NCBI GenBank assembly: GCA_033961575.1
Contig: CM066740.1
Span: forward strand, 60,085,213 to 60,149,212
Origin: Aselliscus stoliczkanus
Taxonomy: Eukaryota > Chordata > Mammalia > Chiroptera > Hipposideridae
DNA: 64,000 nucleotides
Reading direction: 5' to 3'
This document shows positions 34,775 to 47,291 of this stretch, piece by piece (within the stretch, counting starts at the first letter, position 1; the number at the start of each line of letters is the position of its first letter). The notes under the pieces are model-generated. The model saw nothing but the letters and a program-made list of their open reading frames with translations, did not search any database and had not been told where the DNA came from. Position numbers and translations under genes: made by a program.

Positions 34775-36641
34775 TGGGCATTTTTCACAGAAATAGAAAA
34801 TATAATCTTAAAATTTATATGGAACCATAAAAAACCCCAAATAGCCTCGGCAATCCTGAGAAATAAGAACAAAGTTGGGGGTATCACGCTACCAGACATC
34901 AAAACATACTACAAGGCTACAGTAATCAAAACAGTATGGTACTGGCATAAAAACAGGCACATAGACAAGTAGAACAGAACAGAGACCCAGAACAGAAATA
35001 AATCCATGTATATACAGTAATAGGACATTTTAGGACAGTTGATCTATGACAATGGAAGTAAGACTTTACACTGGGGTAAAAATAGTCTATTTAATAAATG
35101 GTGCTGGAAAATTGGACTTACACATGCAAAAATATGAAACAGGACAACCTCCTTACACCATATACAAGAACAAATTCAAAGTGGACTAAAGACTTAAATG
35201 TAAGACCTGAAACCATAAAACTCCTAGAAGAAAACATAGGGAGTAAATTTGCAGACATTAACCTGAACAATATTTTTACTGATACATCCCCATGGGCAAG
35301 GGAAGTAAAAGAAAAAAATGAACGTATGGGATTACATCAAACTTAAAAGTTATTGCACAGCAAAGAAAACCATCAATAAAACAAAAAGGAATCCTACTGA
35401 ATGGAGAATATATTTGTCAACAATATATCTGATAAGTGGTTAATATCTAAAATTTATAAAACACTCATGCAACTCAACACCAAAAAAACAAACAACCCAA
35501 TTAAAAAATGGGCAGAGGATATGAAGAGGCATTTCTCTAAAGAGGACATACAGATGGCCAACAGGCATATGAAAAAATGTTCAACCTCACTAATCATCAG
35601 AGAAATGCAAATAAAAACCACAATGAGATCTCACCTCACTCTGGTCAGAAAGGCTATCATCCAAAAATCAACAAACAACAAGTGCTGGCGGGGCTGTAGG
35701 GAAAAGGGAACCTTGCTGCACTGTTGGTGGGATTGTAGATTGGTGCAGCCACTATGGAAGTCAGTATAGAGGTATCTCAAAAAACTGGAAATGGAACTAC
35801 CTTTTGACCCAGCAATTCCACTCCTAGGCATTTATCCTGAAAAACCCAAGACACTTATTCAAAAAAATTTATGCACCCCTATGTTCATTGCAGCGCTATT
35901 TACAATAGCCAAGACTTGGAAACAATCGAAATACCCATTGGTAGAAGACTGGATTAAGAAACTGATACATTTACACAGTGGAGTATTACACAGCTATAAA
36001 GAAGAAAGAAATCGTACCATTTGCAATGATATGGATGGACCTAGAGAACATTATGTTAAGTGAAATAAGTCAGTCAGAGAAGGACAAATACCATATGATC
36101 TCACTTATATGTGGAATCTAAAGAACTGAATAAATGAGCAATGGAAACAGAAATAGTCTTAGAGATACAGAAAAAGCTGATGAGGGTTAAATGGGAAGGG
36201 GATGTGCATGAGGGAGAAGGGGAAGGAATGAGGCAACACAAATTGATAACTACAATACTACTGCAGAGACAGAAGAGACAGTTTAGGGAATATAATCAAT
36301 AAGTTTGTAAATATTTTTCTTAGGGGATCAGAAGGACTCATGTCTTGTCAGGGAGACCACTTCATGGATGGTGTAATGGACTGACCACTGCACTGTACAT
36401 CTGAAGCTGCCGCTGAATAATATTATATGTCAACTATAATTAACACATATATAGTCATGGGATGTAGAATATAGTGTGGGGATGGAATCAATGGAATTGC
36501 AATAGATATGTATGATGTTGGGGGGGCAAGGGAATGGGGAGGGGGAGTCACTTTGTAAGGGGTAAAAAAGATAACTATTGCATTGTTTTGTACATCTGTA
36601 AATAATAATAATAATCATAATCATAATAAAAAGTTTTTTTT
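34775..36641 (+). mobile_element. Younger L1, 5'-truncated, nested in L1M
   Basis: Perfect 17-bp duplication TTAAAAATGGGCAGAGG at 34758-34774 and 36642-36658. It includes the ORF2 C-terminal third, a complete 3' UTR and a tail of AAT/CATAAT units. The host L1M continues on both sides. Confidence 0.95.
35098..36063 (+). pseudogene. L1 ORF2 C-terminal third, frameshifted
   Basis: Three collinear pieces, 35098-35346 ([20 protein letters not shown]), 35401-35769 ([20 protein letters not shown] and [14 protein letters not shown]) and 35791-36063 ([20 protein letters not shown]). They are separated by frameshifts. They cover the thumb and C-terminal domain, including the zinc-knuckle-like CWRGC...HCWWDC region. 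No RT core is present. Confidence 0.85.
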
Positions 36642-37258
36642 TTAAAAATGGGCAGAGGACCTGCATAGACATATCTGGAATCAGGACATAGAGATGGCTG
36701 ATAGATATATAAAAAGATGCTTAATGTCACCAATCATCAGAGATGTGCAAATTAAAACCACAATGAGATATCACCTCACACCTGTCAGAATGCCTATCAT
36801 CCATAAATCAACAAGCTGTAAGTGCTGGTGAGGATGTGGATTAAAGGGAACTCTTGGGCACTGTTGGTGGGATTGCAAATTGGAAAAACCTCTATGGAAA
36901 ACAGCATGGAGCATCCTCAAAAAATGAAAAATATAACTACCATATGACCCAGCAATTTTACTTCTGGGTATTTATCTGAAGAAATCTAAAACCCTAATTT
37001 GAAAAGATATATGCATCCTTATGTTCATTGAATTATTATTTACAATAACCAAGATATGAAAGCAACCTAAGTGTCCACTGATATATGATTGAATAAAGAA
37101 GTGGTACATATATGCCATGTAATATTACTCTGTCAAAAAAAGATTGGAATTCTACCATTTGTGACAGCATGGATGGACCTAGAAGAAAATACGCTAAGTG
37201 AAATAAGTCAGATAGAAATAGAAAAATACCATATGATTTCACTTATATGTGGAGTCTT

Positions 37259-37375
37259 TTTTTTTCTTTTTTTTCTTTTTTAAGGGCAGTGTCACTGGCC
37301 CTCATATGTGAGACCCGAACCAGGTCCGCTAGCATCCCAAGCCAGCTCCTAACCACCACGCCACTCGGCTGGCCC
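37259..37375 (-). mobile_element. SINE type A
   Basis: Target duplication ATGTGGAGTCTT at 37247-37258 and 37376-37387. T-rich tail interrupted by C. Confidence 0.93.
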
Positions 37376-37735
37376 ATGTGGAGTCTTAAAATAAGAAACA
37401 AAATGAAGAAAAAAGCAAAACAGAAACACATTCATAGATACAGAGAACCAAATGATGGTTGCCAGATGGTAGGGGGGTTTGGAGAGCTGAGTGAAAAAGG
37501 GGAAGGGAGTAAGAAGTACAAATTGCCAGTTATAAAATAGCGAAAGGGATGTAAAGTACAGCATATGAAATGTAGTCCTTAATATTGAAATAACTATGTA
37601 TGGTGTCAGGAGGGTGCTCGACTTATTGGGAGCATCATGTCCTAAGTTATATAAATGTTAACCACTATGCTCTGCACCTGAAACCAATACATTCTTGAAT
37701 GTCAGCTGTAATTGGAAAATAAGAAAACAAATTAA

Positions 37736-38734
37736 AGAAAGCTATTAAACAATTAAAACAAGAATTAATAAGTAGAGAAAGAAATAATGCCTCTGGATGG
37801 GATATCAATGTTTAAAACATTCCCATATTCATTTATTAGTTTAGTTTAATTCCACTAACAATATCTATGGGAATTTTATGTTCTCAAATGTGGCCAATTA
37901 AGTTTAAGTATTGTTGGCTTTGCTGGAGAGTCCTCTGTGTGGGTGTTGCTGGCACTTTCCTGACCCCCCAACCCTTGTAAATGCCTTGTGATAACTACAA
38001 TGTTCTTATAGGCAGTTTTTACTTGTTTCCCTGGTTTCATAGCAACGTGGTTCTCCAGGTTATAGGCAGAATAAAATGCAAGCATAGCTAGAAGATTTTT
38101 GAGAAGAATGTATTTCAAAGATTAGTGAAGGAGGTACTTGTGCTACCCAATGTGTTATATGTAACAAACACACAATAAATAGAATTTTATGCCTTAGTGC
38201 ACATACAGGAGCACATGCAAACATGAAAATTTTATGTGCCTGAATATGAATAAGAGGAACAATAAAGAGATTGATAATCCTGAATGCATATGAGTTAATA
38301 AAAAAACTTTAGTATGTTAAAGTATATTGAATGATTGCTTAAGAAATAACACTTGGAAAACTACTTGTGGGGGCAAAAACCTAAAATGAAAGAGGTAATG
38401 AATATAATTAACCACACATAAGGATAAATTTCAGAAAGGTTAGACTATAAACTGGAAACAAATAAATGAACAAACAAAGAAAAAATGTGTCTGTCTACCT
38501 AAGAGAAAGCTGGGTCCTCAGAGGTGCTGGGAAGAAGGCACATTCCCTCCCATCAATTTCTTAAAAGCATTTCTAACCAAAATAAATTTCAAATCACTGA
38601 ACAGGAAATGCTTGCAACTCTCCTCAGCTCTTCAATTCAGTGCCCTATGGCATATACTGTATTCAGTTTATTTGTTCAGTGTGTGTTAACAGATACATTA
38701 GAATATTAGTTCCTTTAGGGCAAGGGCCGGGCTT
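37736..38734. other. No gene seen
   Basis: AT-rich unassigned sequence. The short frames at 37876-38118 and 38524-38709 have no domain. Confidence 0.4.
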
Positions 38735-39545
38735 ATCTGCACTCAGGAGCTTGGTGCCTGGGTTTGAATCCAGGCTCTGCTCTTTTTCCTTTGTGTGATG
38801 TTGAGTAAGGTATGGTGAGGAGAAAAACATCCTGCCTAAGAGACAGCTTTTAAGATTTTATTTGAGTCAAACTGATGACAATTGCCATGTCAAAATCTCA
38901 ACGGATTGAGAAAATGCTCTGCAAAATGGCAGTTTGCAATTTATTTTATACATAGAATCAAAGGAGGAGGGTTAGATGAAAACCACTGGTGTAGGTTAAG
39001 GGGGTGGGAGAAAGCAAAGTGGGGAAATCACTGGGATTGGATAAAAGTAAATTGGAGAGACAGGTACTTATTTTACATAGGTGGGTACAGGATAGTTAAT
39101 AGTTCTCTTTTTACAGCACATAGAAATGGTAATCAGGGGACAAGAACAATAATGAGGGATTCTGTAGTTTCCTGCTTTGGTTGAAGAGATTACTCTGACA
39201 TTCCAAGGATTTGTTATCCTAGATACAAAAAGACAACAGACAGGCTCACTTAAGGTAGAGATTAGCTTTTGTCAAGGAAGCTACAGGTCAAGGATGTGAC
39301 TTCCCACCATAGCTCACCTTAGGTAGAAATTTTTATGTTCACGCCATCCTATGTGGTTATTTTCAGTTTCCTGAGTTTTTCAGGTTTAACATGTGGTTGT
39401 CTACAGTTACATAACCATTCCATGCCTCAGTTTCCTCATCTGTAAAATGTAGGCAAAACAGCAATTACTTCACTAGTTTGTTATGAAAATTAAGCACTTC
39501 AAATGGTGCCTGGTATATAGGAAGTTATATAAATGATAGATATTA
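38735..39545 (+). mobile_element. MIR split by an LTR
   Basis: The left half at 38735-38815 (GGGTTTGAATCCAGGCTCTG ... TTGAGTAAGG) and the right half at about 39397-39545 (CATGCCTCAGTTTCCTCATC TGTAAAATG ... GTGCCTGGTATATAG) join into one collinear MIR. Confidence 0.88.
38816..39391 (-). mobile_element. Solo LTR (576 bp) inside MIR
   Basis: Begins TGAGGAG and ends TTTAACA, so on the minus strand it is TGTTAAA to CTCCTCA. The flanks TATGG (38811-38815) and TGTGG (39392-39396) are a 5-bp duplication with one mismatch, as expected for ERVL/MaLR. An AATAAA (plus-strand TTTTATTTGAG near 38856) lies near the U5 end on the minus strand. Confidence 0.7.
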
Positions 39546-40745
39546 TTGTACCTTTCACTACTGTATTCTCCAATGCTAAAATTTTGCCAGACATGTGGTA
39601 AATGGTCAATAACTATTGAATGACTTTGAGTCTGTTTTGCTATATAGTACCTCTCTGATTCCCTAAAGATAAGCGAAGTTCACCCTTCAAAGATAAGTGG
39701 TGACAGATTTTGAAAATCTGTCAAAAATCTGTCAAAGAGAGAGAAATGCAGTTTATCAGTTCTTTTTTTCTTCTTCTTCTGACACTTGGAGCATGAAAAC
39801 ACATTGAACAAGATGAAGTCTGTTCTCACATCTGTGGTAAATTAAATGAGCTATTGAAACCAATGAGAGTGAGTGCTTAGTAGCTGAGGGCAGGGTTGAG
39901 CCCATATGCTTTGCATAATTCTGCCCCAACATATTGCTGGCTGTACAAAGAAAATGTTTTGATTGTCTGCCACTGAAGTCTGTTTTTAATGAAAACATCC
40001 TGGGATCAGCTATTCTTCTTGGAAGACAGCAATGTTTTGTAGTCAGTTAAATATGGAATTTTATTATGAGTGTTTCCTCATCACAGATGTCCTGTGGATG
40101 GAACCTGAAGACTGTGGGTAAAGCAAACAACCCTTTTCTGAGCAGTGAAACATCACAGCACTGGGAGGAATGAAAGTGGTGGGGTGGGGACTCAGGTCAT
40201 TTCCATGAAGACTGGTCTGGTAAGAGGTCTGTCTGGGGGCTGCCTCCGTCTCCTCATCCTTAACACCTTAGCTGGCACTGACCCCTCCTCCTGGCACTGA
40301 CCCTCTGCTGCTCAGAGTTGGGGTGTGAGAAATATGATACTGAAAGGAGGAGGCTGCACTCAAATATTTATGTTGCTTGGTCATTAAGTTGGAACTACCC
40401 ATCTGAGAAGAAACAGGCCATCTTTAGAACCAGTCTTCCTTAGACCAGCATGAACGTATCAGTTTGGAAAGAAAATGTTGAATGGGAAGTTTGAGTAACT
40501 TGGAAGTTTCAAGTCAAGCCATCTTCATTTTCCCTCTGTGTATCATTAGTAGTAGATTTAGTCATGAATATGCTGAATAACTAGAGAAGTATACAATAAA
40601 TGTTAATAAAAACATACATTAATAAAATGTATGTTAATAAAACATACATTAAAATGAGTATAAAAAAATGAATAAGCTCACTGTCTATTCAACCAAGTCC
40701 ATGTTCTTCAAGTAATGCCTGGCTGTTTATCCAAGCCACCTCTCA
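39546..40745. other. No gene seen
   Basis: Unassigned. Short A-rich tandem at 40588-40670 (ATACATTAATAAAA). No gene supported. Confidence 0.4.
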
Positions 40746-40755
40746 CATACACATC

Positions 40756-40756
40756 T

Positions 40757-40788
<32 letters not shown>

Positions 40789-40875
40789 AGTGTCACTGGC
40801 CCTCACATGTGGGACTGAACTGGGGCTGCTGGCTTCCCAAGCCAGCGCTTAACCACTGGGCCACTCAGCCAGCCC
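40756..40875 (-). mobile_element. SINE type A
   Basis: Tail of about 27 T. Duplication CATACACATC at 40746-40755 and CATACACACC at 40876-40885. Confidence 0.92.
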
Positions 40876-40885
40876 CATACACACC

Positions 40886-42060
40886 ATTTTTTAATTTAAG
40901 AAAAAGGATCTAGAAGAATGGAGGCACCTGAGAACTTGAAAGGCATTGTAAGTCTTTAATGACAGGAAATGATGCTATTAAGTGTTGATTCATGAAGAAA
41001 CTTCTTCCCAGGAAAACGGATTCAATAATAATACCCTTAAGGTTACAGATAGTAAATCTTATACCTCCTGAAAATTTAAATGGAATCAAGAAATGAGACT
41101 GAAAGAAATGAGTTTGGAATGAAACAAAACCAGTCAGACCAGATCAGCACTGATCAGTTCATGGTCACAAAATTGGAAACAGGACAAAACTGTCATCTGT
41201 TTCAGCAAGCTATCCATGCTGGCTGCCAACTGTTGCATCCTTGCTGATGAGTCCCAACAAGAGAGGGAAATCTAGTAAAACAAATTGTCCCTGGGATCTC
41301 ACAACAAGAATCATTTTATTAAATTAGCAAATGTAACTTCTGGCGTCTAAGAAGAAATAAGTTTTTAAAAATCTCATTCAAACATTTACAATTGAGCTTA
41401 ATTTGTCCTTCCAAGGGGGTCTGATGTGATGTACTTGGACCTGCCCAGGTGTGTGGGAATATGCATAAGCAGGTTACACCTTCCTCCATTTATCCAGTCA
41501 GTCAGTCACTCAGCAAATATTTATCAGATGACAGACAGTGGGTTAGGGTCTCAGTATGTGAGGAAAAGGAGGGAATCACATTTTCTTGAGAGCTTGGGGC
41601 CACTGAAATGAAAATTGTGTTTTAAATGTCTCTGCAACTTGGCATCTCCCATTGGAATACAACAGACCTGAAATGTCAAGCATCCATTCTGAGGACAACT
41701 TAAAATAATCAGTAATCACGATTTCAGTCTTTTGTGAAGAGTGATTTTGCTAGGTGACTGGTTTTCTGAAGATACCAGGCACATCCACTTAAAATAAGTA
41801 TAATTCTTTTTAAATATCACAAACCTCCTTTTATTGCCAGCAACTCTGGGGCTTCTCTCTCGTGATGCCAACCCACAGGCCAATGGGACCTCCAAGGACC
41901 TGGCTGCCCAGAAGGTGGCACCTTGACTAAACTCCCTTTAAACCATTCCTTACAAATGAGGAACCCACTCCAAATCAGAATTTCTGTCTTAGGTGTGGGA
42001 TTGTTTCTGACTTTTCATCGTATTTTCTGTATAACTTGGTTTCTTTTCTTTTTTTTTAAA
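40886..42060. other. No gene seen
   Basis: Unassigned sequence between a SINE and the large L1. No recognisable exon. Confidence 0.4.
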
Positions 42061-42719
42061 TTGTGAAATAAACATTTTTTAAAAAAATTAGCTTCAGGTG
42101 TACAACACAGTGCAATAGTTATACTTTTTACCACTCAAAGTGACAACCCCCCTCCCCGTTTGCCACCGCACTCCTCCCCCCCATATGATACATATCTATT
42201 ACAATTCCTTTGACTCCCTTCCACAGTATAATCCACATCCTGTAACTATCTATATATTCAATTACAGTTGGCATACAATATTACACAACATCAGTTTCAG
42301 GTATACAGTGCAGTGATCAAGCCCCGTCTCTATCCATGAAATGGTCTCCCTAACAAGATATGTGACCATCTGACACCCCACAAAATATTTACAACGTTAT
42401 TAATTATATTCTCCAAACTGTCTTTCATATCTCTGTGGCAATACTGTAGTTACCTATTTATGCTGTGTAATCCCTTCCCCTTCTCCCTCATGTCCCCCCT
42501 CCCCACAACTAGCAACACTATTTTTCCTCTATATCTATGATACTGTTTCTGTTTACTTTGCTTATTCATTCAGTTGTTCAGATTCCACATATAAGTGAGA
42601 TCATATGGTATTTGTCTTTCTCCAACTGACTTATTTCACTTAACATAATAGTCTCTAGGTCCATCCTTATCATTGCAAATGGTACGATTTCATTCTTCTT
42701 TATAGCGGAGTAATACTCC

Positions 42720-42793
42720 ATTGTATAAACAGTTTCACTGCTGTATAAACAGTACCACAGTTGTATAAACATTGTATAAACAGTACCACAGTT
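42720..42793 (+). repeat. Local tandem of GTATAAACAGT
   Basis: GTATAAACAGT recurs at about 25-30 bp spacing (42724, 42742, 42774; GTATAAACA also at 42762) where copy A has a single site. It is an expansion within ORF2. Confidence 0.8.
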
Positions 42794-43168
42794 TCTTAAT
42801 CCAGTCATCTACTGATGGGCATTTTGGTTGCTTCCAAGTCTTGGCTATTGTAAATAGCGCTGCAATAAACATAGGGGTGCATACATTTTTTCGAATTAGT
42901 GTCTTGGATTCTTCGGGGTAGATACCCAAGAGTGGAATTGCTGGGTCATACAGTAGTTCCATTTCCAGTTTTTTGAGATACCTCCATACTGACTTCCATA
43001 ATGGCTGCACCAATTTGCATTCCCACCAACAGTGCACCAGGGTTCCCTTTTCTCCACACCATCACCAGCACTTATTGTTTGTTGATTTATTGATGATAGC
43101 CATTCTGACCGGAGTGAAGTGATATCTCACTGTGGTTTTTATTTGCATTTCTCTGATGATTAGTGATT

Positions 43169-43196
43169 AGGCATATGAACATTTTTTCATATGCCT
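43169..43196. repeat. Perfect small palindrome in L1
   Basis: AGGCATATGAA at 43169-43179 and TTCATATGCCT at 43186-43196 form perfect 11-bp arms with a 6-bp loop. Copy A has only the right arm intact (5644-5654). Confidence 0.85.
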
Positions 43197-44184
43197 GTTG
43201 GCCATCTGTATGTCCTCTTTAGAGAAATGCCTCTTCACGTCCTCGGCATATTTTTTAATTGGGTTGTTTGTTTTTTTGGTGTTGAGTTGCATGAGTGTTT
43301 TATAAATTTTGGATATTAACCCCTTATCAGATATATCATTGGCAAATATCTTCTCCCATTCAGTAGGCTTCCTTTATGTTTTATTGATGGTTTCCTTTGT
43401 TGTGAAAAAACTTTTAAGTTTGATGTGATCCCATATGTTCATTGTTTCTTTTATTTCCCTTGCCCGTGGGGATATAACAGTAAAAAGATTACTGAAGGTA
43501 ACGTCTGCAACCTTACTCCCTATGTTTTCTTCTAGGAGTTTTATGGTTTCAGGTCTTATATTTAAGTCTTTAATGCATTTTGAGTTTCTTCTTATATATG
43601 GCATAAGGAGGTGGTCCTTTAATTTTTTTTTAATTTTTAAAATTTCTAAAAATTTTTTAAAATTTTTTGCATGTGTCAGTCCAATTTTCCCAGCACCATT
43701 TATTAAATAGACTATCTTTACTCAAATGTAAATTCTTGCTTCCATTGTCATAGATTAAATGACTGTATATGGATGGGTTTATTCCTGGGCTCTCTGTTCT
43801 CTTCCATTGGTCTATGTGTCTGTTTTTATGCCAGTGCCATACTGTTTTGATTACTGTAGCCTTGTAGTATGTTTTGATGTCAGGTAGTGTGATACCCTGG
43901 ACTTTCTTCTTATTTCTCAAGATTGCTGTGGCTATTCATGGTCTTTTGTGGTTCCATAAAAATTTTAGGATTCTATGTTCTATTTCTGAGAAAAATGCCC
44001 TTGGTAGTTTGATAGGAATTGCATTGAATCTCTATATTGCCTTAGGTAGTATGGACATTTTAAGTATATTAATTCTTCATATTCATGAGCATGGTATATG
44101 TTTCCATTTATTTGTATCTTCTTTGATGTCTATCTTCAGTGTCTTATAGTTTTCTTAGTAGAGATCTATTACTTCTTTGGTAAA

Positions 44185-44234
44185 ATTGAGATACCTCCAT
44201 ACTGATTTCCATAATGGCTGCACCAATTTTCAAT
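44185..44234 (-). repeat. Misplaced copy of ORF2 3' sequence
   Basis: TTGAGATACCTCCATACTGA, then TTTCCATAATGGCTGCACCA, duplicates 42973-43018 of the same element with one or two differences. It replaces about 20 bp seen at the corresponding place in copy A (about 6608-6630). It is in the same orientation. Confidence 0.85.
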
Positions 44235-45555
44235 GACTATAAAATAGTCATCGAAGTAATTGTAAATGGGACAGTTTTCCTAATTTCTCCTTCTGTGAGT
44301 TTATTATTGGTTTATGAAAATGCAACTGATTTGTGAACAGATTTTGTATCCTGCTAACTTACTGAATTCGTCTATCAGCTCCAATAGTTTTTTTGGGTTC
44401 TCTATATACAGTGTCATGTCATCTGGATATAATGATAATTTTACTTCTTCCTTGCCAATTTGGATGCCTTTTATTTCTTGTTCTTGTCTGATTGTTGTGG
44501 CTAGAACTTCCAGAACTATGTTGAATAAAAGGGGAGAAAGTGGACAGCCTTGTCTTGTTCCTGAAGTTAAGTGAATGGTTTTAGCTTTTCCCCATTGAGT
44601 ATGATGTTAATTGTAGGATTATCATATATGGCCTTTATTATCTTGAAATATGATCCCTGTATTCCCACTTTGCTAAGGGTTTTTAACATAAATGGCTCTT
44701 GAATTTTGTCAAATGCTTTTTCTGCATCTATTGATATGACCATGTGATTTTTATTCTTCATTTTGTTGATGTGGAGTATCACATTAATTGATTTATGGAT
44801 GTTGAACCAGCTGTGCATACTAGGGACCCACTTGATCATGATGTATGATCTTCTTGATATATTGCTGAATTCTGTTTGCTAATATTTTATTGAGAATTTT
44901 TGCATCTATATTCATCAGGGAGATTGGCTTGCAGTTTCCCTTTTTTGTACTGTCTTTTTCTGGTTTTGGAATCAGGGTGATAGTGGCTTCATAAAAAGAG
45001 TTTGGGAGCCTTCCCTCCTTCTGGATTTTTTGGAATTGTTTGAGAAGAATAGGTGATAGTTCTTTTTTGAATGTTTGATAAAATTCACTTGTGAAGCCGT
45101 CTGGTCCAGGGCTTTTGTTTGTTGGGAGCTTGTCGATTACTGACTCAATTTCCTTGGTAATAATCAGGCTATTTAGATTTTCCGTTTCTTCTTGAGATAG
45201 CTTTAGAAGGTTCTATGCTTCTAGAAAATGATCCATTTCTTCCAGATTGTCAAATTTGTTGGCATATAGTTGCTCATAATAATTTCTTAGATTTTTTTGT
45301 ATTTCTCTGATGTCTGTAGTCATTTCCCCTCTTTCATTCCTGATTTTACTAATTTGAGTCCTCTCTCTCTCTTTTTTTTTTTTTTTTTTTTTTTTTTGAT
45401 GATCCTGGCTAAAGGTTTGTCAATTTTGTTTATCTTCTCAAAAAACCAGCTCTTGGTTTCATTGATCTTTTATATTGTTTTTCTGTTCTCTATACCTTTT
45501 ATTTCTGCTCTCATCTTTATTATCTCCTTTCTTGTATTCCCCTTCGGCTTCTTTT

Positions 45556-45824
45556 TCTTTTCTTTTTTTTTAACTAAGACATCCTGACCCCTGCTGGCAG
45601 CTCAATGGCAACTCAGCTCGGGCTGGTATCAAACCATCCTTGCTCAGAGCTCACCTTGCACTCTTTTTTTTTTTTTTTTGAGGGCAGTGTCACTGGCCCT
45701 CATATGTGGGACCGAATCGGGGCTGCTGGCTTCCCAAGCCAGCCATTAACCACCGCACCACTCAGCTGGCCATCACGTCGCACTCTTGAGCGAGCTCTTA
45801 ACCAAGTGAGCCACTCCACTGGCC
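45556..45824 (-). mobile_element. SINE type B with nested SINE A
   Basis: Duplication CCCCTTCGGCTTCTTTT at 45539-45555 and CCCCTTGGGCTTCTTTT at 45825-45841. Body: TAACTAAGACATCCTGACCC ... CTTGCACTCTT, then after the nested SINE GAGCGAGCTCTTAACCAAG ... CACTGG. Confidence 0.92.
45666..45772 (-). mobile_element. SINE type A nested in SINE B
   Basis: Inserted in the anticodon-arm region of the SINE B. Flanks TCACCTTGCACTCTT (45651-45665) and TCACGTCGCACTCTT (45773-45787) agree at 13 of 15 positions. Confidence 0.92.
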
Positions 45825-47291
45825 CCCCTTGGGCTTCTTTTGTTCTTGGTTTCATTGATCTTTTGTATTGTTTTTCTGTTCTCTATATCCTTTATTTCAG
45901 CTCTGGTCTTTATTATCTCCTTTCTTGTACTCACCTTAGGCTTCTTTTGCTTTTCTTTTTGCAGTTCCCTGAGGTGTAAGGATAACTTGTTGATATGAGA
46001 TTTTTCTTCCTTCTTTAGCTAGGCCTGCACTGCTATAAACTTCCCTCTTAGGACTGCTTTTGCTGCATCCCAGAGATTTTGGGTCATGGTGTTTTCATTT
46101 TTATTTGTCTCGAGGTATCCTTTGATTCCTTCCTTGATCTCGTTTGTGACCCACTTGCTATTTAGTAGCATGATTTTTAGCCTCCATTTATTGACAGCGT
46201 TCCACGGTTCTTCTTATAATTAATTTCTAGTTTCATGTCATTGTGGTCAGAGAAGACACTTGAAATGATTTCAATCTTCTTAAATTTATTGAGACTTGTT
46301 TTGTGGCCTAACATGTGGTCTATCTTAGAAAATGTTCCATGTACACTTGAGAAGAATGTATATTCTGTAGCTTTTGGGTGAAATGCTTTAAATATATCAG
46401 TTAAATCCAGCTGGTCTAATGTGTCATTTAAGGTCGCTGTTTCCGCATTGATTTTCTGTCTGGAGGATCTGTCCATTGGTAACAGTGGGGTGTTGAAGTC
46501 CCCTATGATAGTGTTCCTGTTTATCTCTGTCTTTATGTCTGACAATATCTGTTTTATATATTTAGGAGTTCCTATGTTAGGGGCATAGATGTTTACTAGG
46601 GTTATGTCCTCTTGTTGGATTGATCCCTTTATTATTATGCAGTGTCCTTCTTTGTCTTTTATTGTATTCTTCAATGTAAAGTCCACTTTATCTGACATAA
46701 GTATTACCACTCCAGCTTTTTTCTCAGTTCCATTTGAATGAAATATTTTACTCCATTCCTTTTCCTTCAGCCTGTGTGTGTCTTTTGATCTGAGATGTGT
46801 ATCTTGTACATAGCAGATGCTGGGTCTTGCTTTCTTATCCATTAAGCCACCCTATGTCTTTTGATTGGAGCATTTAATCCATTTACATGTAACGTGATTC
46901 TTGATAGGTGCGTACTTATTGCCATTTTGTTATTTGTGTTCCTAGTCTTCCTTAGGTTGTTTTTCTCTTCTGCTTAAAGAAACCCTTTTAACATTTCCTG
47001 CAAAACTGGCTTGGTGGTAATGAATTCCATAAAATTGTTCTTTTCTGGGAAGCTCTTTATCTCTCCTTCAATTTTAAATGATAATCTTGCTGGATATAGC
47101 AATCTGGATTGTAGGCCTTTATTTTTCATCACTTTGAAAACCTCCTGCCACTCCCTTCTGCAAAGTTTCAGTAGAATAATCTTATGTGGGTGCCCTTGTA
47201 AGTAACTTGCTGCCTTTGCCGTGCTGCTTTAAGGATTTTGCCTTTGTCCTTAATCCTTGGTATTTTCACTATAATGTGTCTTGATATTGGC

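Larger units (their letters stand above)
30290..37735 (+). mobile_element. Old L1M, host of a nested L1 and SINEs
   Basis: Plus-strand L1 of an older (L1M-like) subfamily. It starts in the ORF1 C-terminal and linker region (CAGAAGAGACTGGAATGAAA ... AAGACATGTTAAAGGGACTT), continues through ORF2, and ends with a 3' UTR near AACCAATACATTCTTGAATG ... AACAAATTAAAG at about 37735. It is interrupted by SINEs at 30843, 31021, 31956, 32424, 33686 and 37259, and by a younger L1 at 34775-36641. The left border is approximate. Confidence 0.8.
45451..45948 (-). repeat. 105-bp duplication of ORF2, SINE between copies
   Basis: 45451-45555 and 45844-45948 are copies of one ORF2 stretch (TCTTGGTTTCATTGATCTTT ... 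GGCTTCTTTT). The SINE B at 45556-45824 and its own 17-bp duplication lie between them. Copy A has only one such stretch (about 7857-7960). Confidence 0.88.
42578..46950 (-). pseudogene. L1 ORF2 of copy B, broken
   Basis: The best-preserved part is the endonuclease (46177-46842, 221 residues; [49 protein letters not shown]). The RT part includes 44567-44839 ([20 protein letters not shown]). The YADD box on the minus strand near 44420-44432 reads YPDD (CCAGATGACATG), so the Ala before the Asp pair is changed. C-terminal pieces lie at 43374-43920 and 42735-43037 ([20 protein letters not shown]). Two SINEs, a 105-bp duplication, a misplaced block and a small palindrome disrupt it further. Confidence 0.85.
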
